A stretch of 43,764 nt of DNA from DATARH01 sp050246595 (GTDB lineage: Bacteria; Pseudomonadota; Alphaproteobacteria; ATCC43930; CGMCC-115725): contig JBFWVT010000042.1 in the NCBI GenBank assembly GCA_050246595.1, forward strand, positions 1 to 43,764, given 5' to 3'. Position 1 is the stretch's first letter, and every line of letters begins with the position of its first letter. The translations under genes were made by a program, and so were the position numbers. This document shows positions 1 to 8,581 of the stretch, piece by piece. The notes beneath the pieces were generated by a model, which was not told the origin of the DNA, made no database searches, and was given only the letters and a program-made list of their open reading frames with translations.

Positions 1-51
1 GAGCGCCTCACGCTCCTCCGCCGTCAACGTCACCCGGTACCGCTTCACCAC
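1..51 (-). CDS. IS630-family transposase, N-terminal fragment (partial)
   Basis: Seventeen codons are visible, reading VVKRYRVTLTAEEREAL, which matches the typical start of one IS630-family transposase group (a KRY-VTLT-EER pattern just before the first helix-turn-helix). The probable start is a GTG at 49-51 or 46-48, preceded on the minus strand by a GGAGG-like ribosome binding site. The rest runs off the left edge. The catalytic DDE domain is not visible, so activity cannot be judged. It is a different lineage from the two IS copies at the right end of the window. Confidence 0.6.
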   Translation of the reverse strand, partial: MVKRYRVTLTAEEREAL

Positions 52-126
52 CGCCGCCTCCCACCGCCATGCCACGCGGCAGAAAATCAGCCCTGAATAC
101 GTCAGAGCAAGCCTGACAGAGCACTA
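1..126 (-). mobile_element. End of an IS630-type insertion sequence (cut by window edge)
   Basis: The first 51 bases encode, on the minus strand, the start of an IS630-type transposase. About 75 bases of non-coding sequence follow, up to a TA dinucleotide at 125-126. IS630/Tc1 elements insert at TA, so the outer end is probably there, but the other terminal repeat lies outside the window and the border is inferred. The element reaches into the 3' end of the neighbouring Sel1 gene. Confidence 0.55.
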
Positions 127-830
127 GCCCATGGATCCTTCTCGGAAGCCCACGGATCCGCTCCCGACCGCGCGCTGGGTCTCGAAGGTGGCGGATTTCG
201 CGCCGCGATCGCAGCTTGAGCCTGCTGAGCCGCTGCTTTGTCAGCGTTCATCTGCCTCATTGCCACAGCGAGTTCGTTCACGCCTCCGTTAGGCAGCCGA
301 TTCGTGTCAAGCAATTCTACCAGCTCAATCCCGGGTTTACCCATTCCCACGAAGATCGCGCGCGCCTTCGCTCGATCTCGCGGCACGCCGACCCCGTGCG
401 CATACATTGTACCAAGACGAGCTGCTGTAGCCCAGACGGGACCGTGCGGCACACCTTGGTATCTTGAAGACATTTCGAGATCAGCCAACGATAGTTCGTA
501 GTAATAGGCAGCCTTTCCATAGTCTCTGGAGACGCCAAGGCCTTGGTCGTAGTATTTCGCAAGATACCCAGCAGCTACCGCGCGCGTTTCATGTTGAAAT
601 CCTCGTACCTGAGCCATTGATAATTTGGGAGAATAACGAACGTTGTCTCCTTCCTGGATGATCTTTAATGCTAAACGCACTGCTTCCGGGTAATTTCCTG
701 CCTCATCTGCATTCCGCATCATTTTGAAAGTGGATGGCTGATTTGCCGATTGCTGCGCGTCAACCGGTGAGCAGAACATAAAAGTCAGCCCGACAACTGC
801 AAACGCCAAGATGCGTTGCCATATATACAT
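102..830 (-). CDS. Sel1-like repeat protein, secreted
   Basis: The protein has about 242 residues from the ATG at 830. It opens with a hydrophobic signal peptide ending near SPVDA-QQ, so export to the periplasm is likely. The middle carries Sel1/TPR-type helical repeats, seen as GNYPEAVRLALK, YYDQGLGVSRDYGKAAYYYE and MYAHGVGVPRDRAKARAIF. Such repeats act as scaffolds; no partner is evident. A longer start at 896 is possible but would place 22 unrelated residues before the signal peptide. Base composition is clearly less GC-rich than the neighbours, which suggests transfer. The C-terminus has a repeated DPWAS motif, and the last residues (ALSGLL) appear to be supplied by the abutting IS end, so the native C-terminus is probably altered. 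Role unknown. Confidence 0.75.
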   Translation of the reverse strand: MYIWQRILAFAVVGLTFMFCSPVDAQQSANQPSTFKMMRNADEAGNYPEAVRLALKIIQEGDNVRYSPKLSMAQVRGFQHETRAVAAGYLAKYYDQGLGVSRDYGKAAYYYELSLADLEMSSRYQGVPHGPVWATAARLGTMYAHGVGVPRDRAKARAIFVGMGKPGIELVELLDTNRLPNGGVNELAVAMRQMNADKAAAQQAQAAIAARNPPPSRPSARSGADPWASEKDPWASALSGLL

Positions 831-988
831 GGTCAGCAACTCCAAAAAAGTGCGGGCACTCGCCCTCCCTGGCCCGCTCGGCGGCGGTTCAAGCAAAATG
901 TTAGCGTGACGATGCCGCTGCCGCTAGCGACGAATCGCACAAATCTATGCCTGTTTAATTCCGATGTTTGCGTCACTGCACCGGCGGT

Positions 989-1039
989 CCGGATCGTGCC
1001 GGCCCCGCCGTGCACGGCGAGCGCATAGGCCTCATTCAT
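989..1039 (-). pseudogene. 5' stub of an isoaspartyl peptidase / L-asparaginase gene
   Basis: From an ATG at 1039 the minus strand reads MNEAYALAVHGGAGTIR, which matches the conserved start of the N-terminal nucleophile isoaspartyl peptidase/L-asparaginase (type 2) family (the A-x-HGGAGTI pattern). After about 17 codons the similarity stops and the frame runs into unrelated sequence, so only the first strand of the enzyme survives. The rest was probably lost when the Sel1/IS segment arrived. The stub is divergent to the MFS gene at 1120, as an intact neighbour might have been. The family match is clear but very short. Confidence 0.5.
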
Positions 1040-1119
1040 CGGCGCAACGTCCTTTCGCCTCTTGCCGCGGCCAGTTCGGCCCCTATAAACGCGCGGACAA
1101 GGAACAGTCGGGCGCCGGC

Positions 1120-2556
1120 ATGATCTTCGAGCGACAGCTTCCCGCGACCGCCGGATCGCCGCCGCTGCTGCGCTTGATACCGCTCGGTCTCGGCATCTCG
1201 GTCGTGCCGCTCGATACCTCGGTCAATATCGCTTTTCCCGATATTACCGGCAGTTTCGGCCTGCCGATCCCGATGATCCAGTGGGTCGTGATCTGCTATG
1301 TGCTGACCCATGCCGGGCTGATGCTCGCCTTTGGCCGGGTCGGTGACATGTGGGGACATGCGCGCGTGTTCCGAGCCGGGCTGATCTGGAACGCGGTCGC
1401 TTTTCTGCTGTGCGCGGCGGCGCCGAGTTTTGGCGCGCTGCTGTTCGCCCGATTTCTGCAGGGGATCGGGGCCGGGCTGATCATCAGCTGCGCCCCGGCG
1501 CTGGTCACGAGCCTCTATCCGGAGGCGCGGCGCAGTCACGCGCTCGGCATGTTCACGCTGATGTTCGCGATCGGCTCGGCCAGCGGGCCGCTGATCGGCG
1601 GGGCGCTGGTCGAGTATTGGGGCTGGCCCGCGGTCTTCTGGTTTCGCGCGCCGATCGCGCTGGCCAGCCTGCTGCTGCTGCGCGGATTACCCAAAGGCCC
1701 CGTCGCCATATCCGGGCAGCAACGCTTCGACATCGCCGGGGCGCTGCTGCTGGCGTTCGGTCTCGCCGCGCTGCTGCTCGCGATCAACGCGCTGCCGCGG
1801 CTGCGAGACGGCGACACGCTGGCCCTGTTTCTGCTTCCGGCCGCGTGCGTCAGTCTGATCGCCTTTGTCTGGTGGGAGGCTCGCACCAAGCAGCCGGTGG
1901 TTCAGATCGCGCTGTTCCGCCATCCCCCGTTCGCGATCATCAACGGCGCGAGCTGCCTGATATACCTCGTTACCTTCTCGGTGATGCTGATCTCGCCGTA
2001 TTTTCTCGTCCAGCGCACCGGTCTGACCCTGCCGCAGGCCGGGTTTGTACTGGCGAGCGGGTTTGTCGCAATGGCGATCGCATCGCCGTTGGCAGGTCGG
2101 ATCGTGGCGCGGTTCGGGGCCGGACGCATCGCACCGGTCGGAGCACTGGCGATCGGGGCCGGGCTGTTTTCGGTCGGCAACTGGCAGCCCGACACCGCCC
2201 CGGCATGGATGGTGCTGTCGCTGGCCGTACAGGGGTTCGGCCTCGCTTGCTTTCAGGTGGCCTATATGGAACTGGTAATGGCGGCGACGCCGCTGGCGCA
2301 GCGCGGCGTGGCGGGCAGTCTCGGCATGCTGACGCGCACGATCGGGACCGTCACCGGTGCGTCGCTGCTGACCCTCGGGTTTCAAACAATGCAGAGCCTT
2401 GCTCTGGCCGGCGGTGAAGCGGCGCCGGATGCGTTTCTTTCCGCCTATCACGCGACGTTCCGCCTGGCCGGTATCATCGCCGCGCTGACCGGCGGCGTGA
2501 TCGCGTGGTCCGCGATTGCGGGCAGAACGTCGAGTAGGGTTCGCAGGGACCTTTAA
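1120..2556 (+). CDS. MFS transporter, DHA2-like drug:H+ antiporter
   Basis: This is a 478-residue inner-membrane carrier with about 14 hydrophobic segments, the size and pattern of the DHA2 (14-TM) group of the major facilitator superfamily. An early LDTSVNIAFPDI segment matches the first helix of DHA2 proteins. A motif-A-like loop (GRVGDMWGHARVFRAG) follows helix 2, and an antiporter motif-C-like stretch (GSASGPLIGGALVEYWGW) lies in helix 5. These features suggest proton-driven export of a hydrophobic compound; the substrate cannot be told. The ATG at 1120 was chosen because the open frame upstream (from 964) is Arg/Ser-rich and not membrane-like. No regulator gene is adjacent. Confidence 0.82.
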   Translation: MIFERQLPATAGSPPLLRLIPLGLGISVVPLDTSVNIAFPDITGSFGLPIPMIQWVVICYVLTHAGLMLAFGRVGDMWGHARVFRAGLIWNAVAFLLCAAAPSFGALLFARFLQGIGAGLIISCAPALVTSLYPEARRSHALGMFTLMFAIGSASGPLIGGALVEYWGWPAVFWFRAPIALASLLLLRGLPKGPVAISGQQRFDIAGALLLAFGLAALLLAINALPRLRDGDTLALFLLPAACVSLIAFVWWEARTKQPVVQIALFRHPPFAIINGASCLIYLVTFSVMLISPYFLVQRTGLTLPQAGFVLASGFVAMAIASPLAGRIVARFGAGRIAPVGALAIGAGLFSVGNWQPDTAPAWMVLSLAVQGFGLACFQVAYMELVMAATPLAQRGVAGSLGMLTRTIGTVTGASLLTLGFQTMQSLALAGGEAAPDAFLSAYHATFRLAGIIAALTGGVIAWSAIAGRTSSRVRRDL

Positions 2557-2631
2557 ACCAAGACGGCGCGATACGAGCTATTTCCGATCGGTCTGCGTTT
2601 GGCAGGCATGGCTCATATCTGGGAGAATGAC

Positions 2632-2859
2632 ATGGCCGACGATCATGTTTACCGGGTCATCGAAATCACCGGCTCCTCAAGCAAGAGCATCGACGACGCG
2701 ATCCACACCGCGGTGGCGCGCGCCGCGAAAACCCTGCGCCATCTGCGCTGGTTCGAAGTGATCCAGACCCGCGGCCACCTCGACGAGGGCAAGATCCAGC
2801 ATTATCAGGTGACGCTGAAAGTCGGGTTCACGATCGACGACGGCAATATTACGGCATAG
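2632..2859 (+). CDS. Dodecin family flavin-binding protein
   Basis: The 75-residue protein matches dodecin along its whole length: HVYRVIEITGSS at the start, a central helix with AVARAAKTLRHLRWFEV, then GHLDEGKIQHYQVTLKVGF. Dodecins form hollow dodecamers that store or buffer flavins. Trp40, in the LRWFEV motif, corresponds to the tryptophan that stacks on the isoalloxazine ring. The start at 2632 follows a GGGAGA ribosome binding site; a start at 2599 would add 11 residues not seen in dodecins. The next gene begins 4 bases after the stop, so the two are probably co-translated. No riboflavin gene is adjacent, though ribD, ribE and ribH lie about 20 kb away. Confidence 0.9.
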   Translation: MADDHVYRVIEITGSSSKSIDDAIHTAVARAAKTLRHLRWFEVIQTRGHLDEGKIQHYQVTLKVGFTIDDGNITA

Positions 2860-2863
2860 GCCG

Positions 2864-3190
2864 ATGGCGCGAGCCTATCTGGCGGTGCGGGCCGAAGTGC
2901 CCGAAGCGGACCGCAAGCGGTTTGATGAGTGGTACGAAACCGACCACTTGCCCTGGGCGTTGCGTGAGTTCGCGGCGCGCCGGGCATGGCGCTGCTGGAG
3001 CCGCACCGATCCCGGCACCGACCCGGGGGTGCATGTCGCGTTTTACGAGTTCGACTCGGTCGCAGCAGCCGAAGCGGCGACCGCCCCCGACAGGATTGCC
3101 CCGCTCGTCGCCGATTTCGACCGGGTCTGGGGCGATCGCGTGACGCGCCGCCGCGCGATCCTCGATGTCGCGCAGGAGATCGAACCGTAG
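2864..3190 (+). CDS. Small protein of unknown function, possible dimeric alpha/beta-barrel fold
   Basis: The gene encodes 108 residues and starts 4 bases after the dodecin stop, so it is probably its operon partner. The N-terminus (AYLAVRAEVPEADRKRFDEWYETDHLPWAL) has the beta-strand, helix, E-T-D-H pattern of dimeric alpha/beta-barrel proteins such as EthD-like or stress-responsive barrel families. There is no signal peptide or membrane segment, so it is probably cytosolic. I do not recognise a specific family and assign no reaction. The stop lies 13 bases before the CIRCE inverted repeat of the next gene. Confidence 0.7.
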   Translation: MARAYLAVRAEVPEADRKRFDEWYETDHLPWALREFAARRAWRCWSRTDPGTDPGVHVAFYEFDSVAAAEAATAPDRIAPLVADFDRVWGDRVTRRRAILDVAQEIEP

Positions 3191-3203
3191 CGTCGGAACA
3201 GGT

Positions 3204-3230
3204 TTGGCACTCTTTGCGACGGAGTGCCAA
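3204..3230. promoter_or_regulatory. CIRCE operator (HrcA binding site)
   Basis: The sequence is TTGGCACTC, nine bases, then GAGTGCCAA. The CIRCE consensus is TTAGCACTC-N9-GAGTGCTAA, so this differs by one symmetrical substitution per arm and keeps the exact 9-base spacer. The perfect inverted repeat extends one more pair each way (3202-3232 includes 11-bp arms). CIRCE is the operator for the heat-shock repressor HrcA and usually controls groESL or dnaK. Here it sits just upstream of a candidate promoter for an Hsp20 gene. hrcA is not in the window. Confidence 0.85.
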
Positions 3231-3237
3231 ACCGCCC

Positions 3238-3266
3238 CTTGACCGCGACGCCGCGGCGACTATCTA
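3238..3266 (+). promoter_or_regulatory. Candidate heat-shock (RpoH-like) promoter for hsp20
   Basis: A CTTGAC -35 box (3238-3243) is followed after about 17 bases by CTATCTA (3260-3266). This resembles alphaproteobacterial sigma-32 promoters, which have CTTG and a CTATNT-type -10. It starts 8 bases after the CIRCE operator, so a bound repressor would touch the polymerase site. The predicted transcript start near 3273 gives a 5' leader of about 95 bases, the usual length for a ROSE leader. The transcription start has not been mapped. Confidence 0.55.
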
Positions 3267-3271
3267 TGCGT

Positions 3272-3365
3272 CGTGCGGTTGCCAATAGTGGGATCGCACG
3301 GCAGAGACTGGCTCCCGGCCGATCGGGCGGGCGCTGCAACCCATGTTGCTCAATGGAGAATATGG
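3272..3365 (+). promoter_or_regulatory. ROSE-type RNA thermometer in the hsp20 leader
   Basis: The leader folds into consecutive hairpins. One has CGTGCG (3272-3277) paired with CGCACG (3295-3300). A second is closed by GCAG/CTGC (3301-3304/3334-3337) around CCCG/CGGG. The last pairs 3341-3351 (CCATGTTGCTC) with 3356-3365 (GAGAATATGG), loop AATG, and G3348 bulged. The Shine-Dalgarno sequence GGAGAA (3355-3360) is buried in this last stem opposite TTGCT. The U-U/C-G-C-U motif with an extra G facing the ribosome binding site is the signature of ROSE elements, which melt at heat-shock temperature to allow translation of small heat-shock genes. Pairing was worked out by hand. Confidence 0.8.
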
Positions 3366-3367
3366 TC

Positions 3368-3883
3368 ATGGATCGTTTCGACTTCTCGCCGCTGTTCCGG
3401 TCCTCGATCGGGTTCGATCGCCTGGCTCGGATGGTCGATGCTGCAACGCGCGTCGACAGCGCGGCGCTTTCCTATCCGCCCTACAATATCGAGAAGACCG
3501 GCGATGACGCATACCGCCTGACGATGGCGGTGGCCGGGTTCGGCCGCGACGAGCTCGATCTCACCGTGCACGAGAACACGCTGATCGTGACCGGCAAGGC
3601 GCGCAAGGAAGAGGAAAACGGCCGCTATCTGCACCGCGGCATCGCCCGGCGGGCGTTCGAGCGGCGTTTCAGCCTCGCCGATCACATCAAGGCGACCGGC
3701 GCCAGCCTCGATAACGGTCTGCTGCATGTCGATCTCGTGCGCGAGGTTCCCGAGGCAATGAAGCCGCGCCAGATCGCAATCACCGGCGGCGAGCCGACCC
3801 GGCCGCAGGTGACCGAGCAGAAGACGCCTGCGAACGAGCACGAGAAGCACCAGGAGGCGGTAAGCGAGCAGCAGGCGGCCTGA
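3368..3883 (+). CDS. Hsp20 / IbpA-type small heat-shock protein
   Basis: The 171-residue cytosolic holdase starts MDRFDFSPLFRSSIGFDRL, close to IbpA/HspH proteins of proteobacteria. An alpha-crystallin domain follows, including DAYRLTMAVAGFGRDELDL and ASLDNGLLHVDLVREVPE. Such proteins form oligomers that hold unfolding proteins for DnaK/ClpB. The C-terminal part has a short IxI-like RQIAI motif that could dock between subunits, then a Lys/Glu/Gln-rich tail of about 30 residues, longer than usual. The ATG at 3368 is preferred because GGAGAA lies 7 bases upstream; the ATG at 3362 is inside the thermometer stem and too close. CIRCE, an RpoH-like promoter and a ROSE leader lie directly upstream. 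Confidence 0.93.
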   Translation: MDRFDFSPLFRSSIGFDRLARMVDAATRVDSAALSYPPYNIEKTGDDAYRLTMAVAGFGRDELDLTVHENTLIVTGKARKEEENGRYLHRGIARRAFERRFSLADHIKATGASLDNGLLHVDLVREVPEAMKPRQIAITGGEPTRPQVTEQKTPANEHEKHQEAVSEQQAA

Positions 3884-3918
3884 CGCGGCAAGCTGCATCT
3901 GTTTCCCGAGTTGAACGT

Positions 3919-3951
3919 AACGCCCCCGGTCTCCGGGGGCGTTCTTCTTTT
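3919..3951 (+). terminator. Rho-independent terminator after hsp20
   Basis: An 11-bp perfect stem (AACGCCCCCGG, loop TCT, CCGGGGGCGTT) is followed by a T-rich tract (CTTCTTTT). It lies 35 bases after the hsp20 stop and closes that unit. Confidence 0.9.
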
Positions 3952-3993
3952 GGCGGAGGGCAACGATGACGGTCTTGAATCGGGGCGCAAGAT

Positions 3994-4056
3994 ACTGACC
4001 GATGCCCCTACCCTGCCCTCCCCCGCAATCCCCGGATCAAGTCCGGGGAGGGGAGG
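3994..4056. repeat. Dispersed intergenic repeat, family A (complete copy)
   Basis: The core is the near-palindrome CCCCGGATCAAGTCCGGGG (4030-4048), flanked by GACCGATGCCCCTACCCTG on the left and GGGGAGGG on the right. The same larger element occurs inverted at about 32045-32125, with the same flanks. The 19-bp core also occurs at 6720-6738 inside a different hairpin. This is a REP-like intergenic family. Confidence 0.75.
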
Positions 4057-4108
4057 GTTATAAAGGTTGAGCGGTCAACAGAGAAAGTCAGACCAAGGGC
4101 GCTTGGTC

Positions 4109-5089
4109 TCAGAACCAGCCGCGCCACTTGAACCAGACGAGCGGCGCGAGCACGCTGGCGGCGATCAGCCCCAGCCCCCAGAGATAACCCCAGGCCCAGT
4201 CGAGTTCGGGCATGTACTGGAAATTCATCCCGTACATGCTGGCGATCAAGGTCGGCGGCACGCCGACGACCGACACGACAGCCAGCACCTTGATGATTTC
4301 GTTCTGCTGAACCGTGATCAGACCCAGGCTCGCGTCGAGCAATAGCTGCACCTTCGCCAGGAGATGCGTGTCGTAGTCGCTGAGCGAGGCGATGTCATAG
4401 CGCAGCGTCTCAAGCCGGGTCTTGACCGAGGTGGACAGCTCGCCGGCCCGCGTCGCGGCGACATACGGGACGATCCGGCCCAGGCTCAGCAAACTGTCGC
4501 GGATCTTCGAGGCGAGATCGCCATGCGCGCCGACCCGGCGCAGGACCGCCTGCAGATCGGCGGCTTCCCGCGCCCGGGTTCGTCCCTCCCGGCCGCCGCC
4601 GAGTGTGCGCGACCGGAACAGCCGAAGCGACAGAACATCGAGTTCGGCCGATATGTGCTCCAGAACATCCGCGGTGCGATCGACGATCGCCTCCAGCAGA
4701 CCGACAAACACCTCCGGCGCGCTGCCGCGCGCGATCCGCTCGAAATTCTCGAACGCCCGGAGCGGTTCGAACCGCATCGTGACGAGCAGCTCCGGGGCTA
4801 CGACGAAACCGACTGGGGTTGTCCCGGGATGATGCGACTGCGCGCGATGCACGAGCGGTGCGCTCAGGCACAGCACGTCGCCGTCGGTGCGCAGCCGGCT
4901 TGATGTCTCGATCTCGCTGAGCTCGGCGTGGCCTGGCAGGGTCAGCCCGCTCGCTTCCTCGACGGCCGCAATCTCGCCCGGCGTCGGCATCAGCAGATCG
5001 ATCCAGACCACGTCCGGGGTCAGTTCGATCGATTCGACCTCGGGAGGAACGATCCGGGAGCCGCCATTGCGGGAGTGTAAGACCAGCAT
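4109..5089 (-). CDS. corA: CorA-like divalent metal ion transporter
   Basis: This 326-residue protein has the CorA layout: a large N-terminal cytosolic alpha/beta and helical funnel, then two membrane helices at the C-terminus. The selectivity motif YGMNF is present (GMN at about residues 287-289), between helices VVSVVGVPPTLIASM and GYLWGLGLIAASVLAPLVW. Family members form pentamers that let Mg2+, Co2+ or Ni2+ in down the membrane potential. The C-terminus (WFKWRGWF) ends with basic residues, as usual. The start at 5089 gives MLVLHSRNGG. It is a single-gene unit. Which metal it carries is not shown; the adjacent ureE (a nickel chaperone) makes nickel worth considering, but that is inference. 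Confidence 0.88.
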   Translation of the reverse strand: MLVLHSRNGGSRIVPPEVESIELTPDVVWIDLLMPTPGEIAAVEEASGLTLPGHAELSEIETSSRLRTDGDVLCLSAPLVHRAQSHHPGTTPVGFVVAPELLVTMRFEPLRAFENFERIARGSAPEVFVGLLEAIVDRTADVLEHISAELDVLSLRLFRSRTLGGGREGRTRAREAADLQAVLRRVGAHGDLASKIRDSLLSLGRIVPYVAATRAGELSTSVKTRLETLRYDIASLSDYDTHLLAKVQLLLDASLGLITVQQNEIIKVLAVVSVVGVPPTLIASMYGMNFQYMPELDWAWGYLWGLGLIAASVLAPLVWFKWRGWF

Positions 5090-5232
5090 GGCCCGATTGT
5101 ACCCCCGTCCCTACCCCGCGTCGCGGTCGGGTCCTCTGGAGGGGCCGTGAGATGTTTCGCGCGCTGCCCTGCCGGTTCGACGCGGGTGTCGCGCCCGATC
5201 GGTCTCGATGCCCGCTTAATCCTGGTGCCCGC

Positions 5233-5688
5233 TCAGTCCTGGTGGTTGTGCCCGGCGCCGGCATAGGCGCCGATCTCCGGGTCGAACGGTGCGTCGCGCC
5301 ACGTGATCCGGCCGCCGAGCCCCTCGACCATCGCGGCGATTACATGGTCGGCGCGGATGCGCAGCCGATCCTCCAGCGCCTGCAGCGGCAGATGTCGGTT
5401 GCCGATATGCCACGCGATGCGCAACAGGTCGGTTGCCGTGTCGGCGGCGATCTCGATCACCGGCTCGGCGGCGGCACGAACCCGGATATAGCTCCCGTTG
5501 TCGAGTTCGAGCCCGTCGCCGTCGCTCAGATGCTGCGCCCGCGCCAGATCGAGCAGAAACGGCGTGCCCGAATCGGCGACGAGCCGGATGCGTCGGCGAT
5601 GCCGGTCGAGAAACGCCAGCGTAACGGTATCAACAGCGGCCTCGTCCGGCCAATGTCCCCGCGTATGGACCGCTATGGCTCGCCGCAT
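5233..5688 (-). CDS. ureE: Urease accessory protein UreE (nickel chaperone)
   Basis: The protein has about 151 residues from the ATG at 5688. It begins MRRAIAVHTRG, and the C-terminal domain has the typical UreE run: AWHIGNRHLPLQ, EDRLRIRADHVIAAMVEGLG, then APFDPEIGAYAG and a terminal His-containing tail (GHNHQD). UreE dimers bind Ni2+ through the conserved HVI histidine and tail histidines and deliver it to UreG/urease. The tail is short, with only two His. No other urease gene (ureABC, ureF, ureG, ureD) lies in the window, so it is either separated from its operon or a relic. A longer start at 5751 would add a basic stretch not expected in the family. Confidence 0.85.
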   Translation of the reverse strand: MRRAIAVHTRGHWPDEAAVDTVTLAFLDRHRRRIRLVADSGTPFLLDLARAQHLSDGDGLELDNGSYIRVRAAAEPVIEIAADTATDLLRIAWHIGNRHLPLQALEDRLRIRADHVIAAMVEGLGGRITWRDAPFDPEIGAYAGAGHNHQD

Positions 5689-6130
5689 GCCTCGTGCCAA
5701 ACTCGACCTCGGTATAGGAAAGGAAAACTCGCGCCGGCGGCGGCATGCCACCGGATCGCCGGCTGGATACGCGTGCCGGTGCGCGCCGCAGGGGTCTCGG
5801 GATCATGCCTGATATGGGTTGCCGGGCGGCATTGTGCCATGCAGCGTTCCTTGCTGTCGCGGCAGCTTGTCGCGCCGGGTTTCGCAACCGGGCACGGTCG
5901 TGTCGGAAGAGGGTCCGGACCCGCCGACAGTGGGGCCGTTCCGGCGCAGATCCTTGCGTTCCGGATTTCCAATCCCGACAGGGGTGGTTGCGCGGTGCAG
6001 GCGTTTGTGTTAGGAACCGCGCGGATTCCGCGGGGCGTGGCGGCCCCGGATGCGCGCTCGTGCCGGAATCCTCCAAGGCAACATTCCGCGACCCGCCTCC
6101 GCCGGCGCGCTGACTGGGGATCGGTTTCCA
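5689..6130 (+). other. Gene-free region between ureE and atpH, with weak promoter candidate
   Basis: I find no convincing gene in these 442 bases; open frames on both strands are Arg/Pro-rich and look like chance. The leader of the atp operon must lie here. A weak promoter-like pair is TTGCGC (5988-5993) and TTAGGA (6010-6015), 16 bases apart. A GGGGA sequence at 6117-6121 is a possible ribosome binding site for atpH. Confidence 0.4.
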
Positions 6131-6691
6131 TTGGCCTCCGAAGCAACGGGCGTATCCGGGCTGGCAGAACGCTATGCGGCGGCGCTGTTCGATCTGGCCG
6201 ACGAGCGGCACGAACTCGACGCCGTCGCCGCCGATCTGCGCGAATTGCGCGCGATGCTGGAACAGAGCGGCGATCTGGTCCGCCTGTTGCGCAGCCCGGT
6301 TCTATCGCGCGAGGCCCAGGGCAAGGCGATCGCCGCGCTGACCGAGGCGGCCGGGATGACCGGGCTGACGCGCGACTTTCTTGGGGTTGTCGCGCGCAAC
6401 CGGCGGCTCTTCGCGGTCCCGGAGATGATCGAAGCCTATCTGCGGCAGCTCGCCGAGCGCCGCGGCGAGGTCACCGCGCAAGTCACGGTCGCGCAGCCGC
6501 TCGACGAGGCGAGGCGCGCGGCGTTGACCGAGCAACTGCGTCGCGCCGTCGGCGCCCGCGTCGCGGTCGATATCCGGGTCGATCCGTCGCTGCTCGGCGG
6601 CATGATTGTCAGGGTCGGCTCGCGCATGGTCGATGCCTCGCTGAGCAGCCGGCTGCAACGTCTGCGGATGGCGATGCGGGCGAGCGCTTGA
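6131..6691 (+). CDS. atpH: F1F0 ATP synthase subunit delta (AtpH)
   Basis: This is the OSCP/delta subunit, which ties the top of the F1 head to the peripheral stalk b subunits at the membrane. The protein reads VSGLAERYAAALFDLADE at the start, RNRRLFAVPEMIEAYL in the middle, and ends with the family hallmark DPSLLGGMIVRVGSRMVDASL. A TTG at 6131 is the favoured start (186 residues): GGGGA lies about 10 bases upstream and the family usually begins close to the AERYA motif. An ATG at 6050 would add 27 unrelated residues. It is first gene of atpHAGDC, the usual alphaproteobacterial order with F0 genes elsewhere. Confidence 0.9.
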   Translation: MASEATGVSGLAERYAAALFDLADERHELDAVAADLRELRAMLEQSGDLVRLLRSPVLSREAQGKAIAALTEAAGMTGLTRDFLGVVARNRRLFAVPEMIEAYLRQLAERRGEVTAQVTVAQPLDEARRAALTEQLRRAVGARVAVDIRVDPSLLGGMIVRVGSRMVDASLSSRLQRLRMAMRASA

Positions 6692-6702
6692 TTGTTCGGT
6701 TC

Positions 6703-6799
6703 CGTCATTCCCGCGTGATCCCCGGATCAAGTCCGGGGAGGAATCCAGGAGTTGGGCCTGAGATGGTTGCCCTGGACTCCCGCCTTCGCGGGGGTGACG
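6703..6799. repeat. Dispersed long-hairpin repeat between atpH and atpA
   Basis: The ends are complementary (CGTCATTCCCGCG at the left, CGCGGGGGTGACG at the right). Inside them AATCCAG faces CTGGACT, and the family A core CCCCGGATCAAGTCCGGGG sits in the left arm. In RNA this would form a long imperfect hairpin. It is an intergenic REP/BIME-like element of the kind frequent in alphaproteobacteria. It sits inside the operon 20 bases before the atpA start. Confidence 0.75.
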
Positions 6800-6818
6800 A
6801 TGAAACAGGAAGGATGAC

Positions 6819-8348
<1,530 letters not shown>

Positions 8349-8373
8349 TGTTTCTTCAGACGCGACTTTTCCT

Positions 8374-8573
<200 letters not shown>

Positions 8574-8581
8574 TTGGTGCC

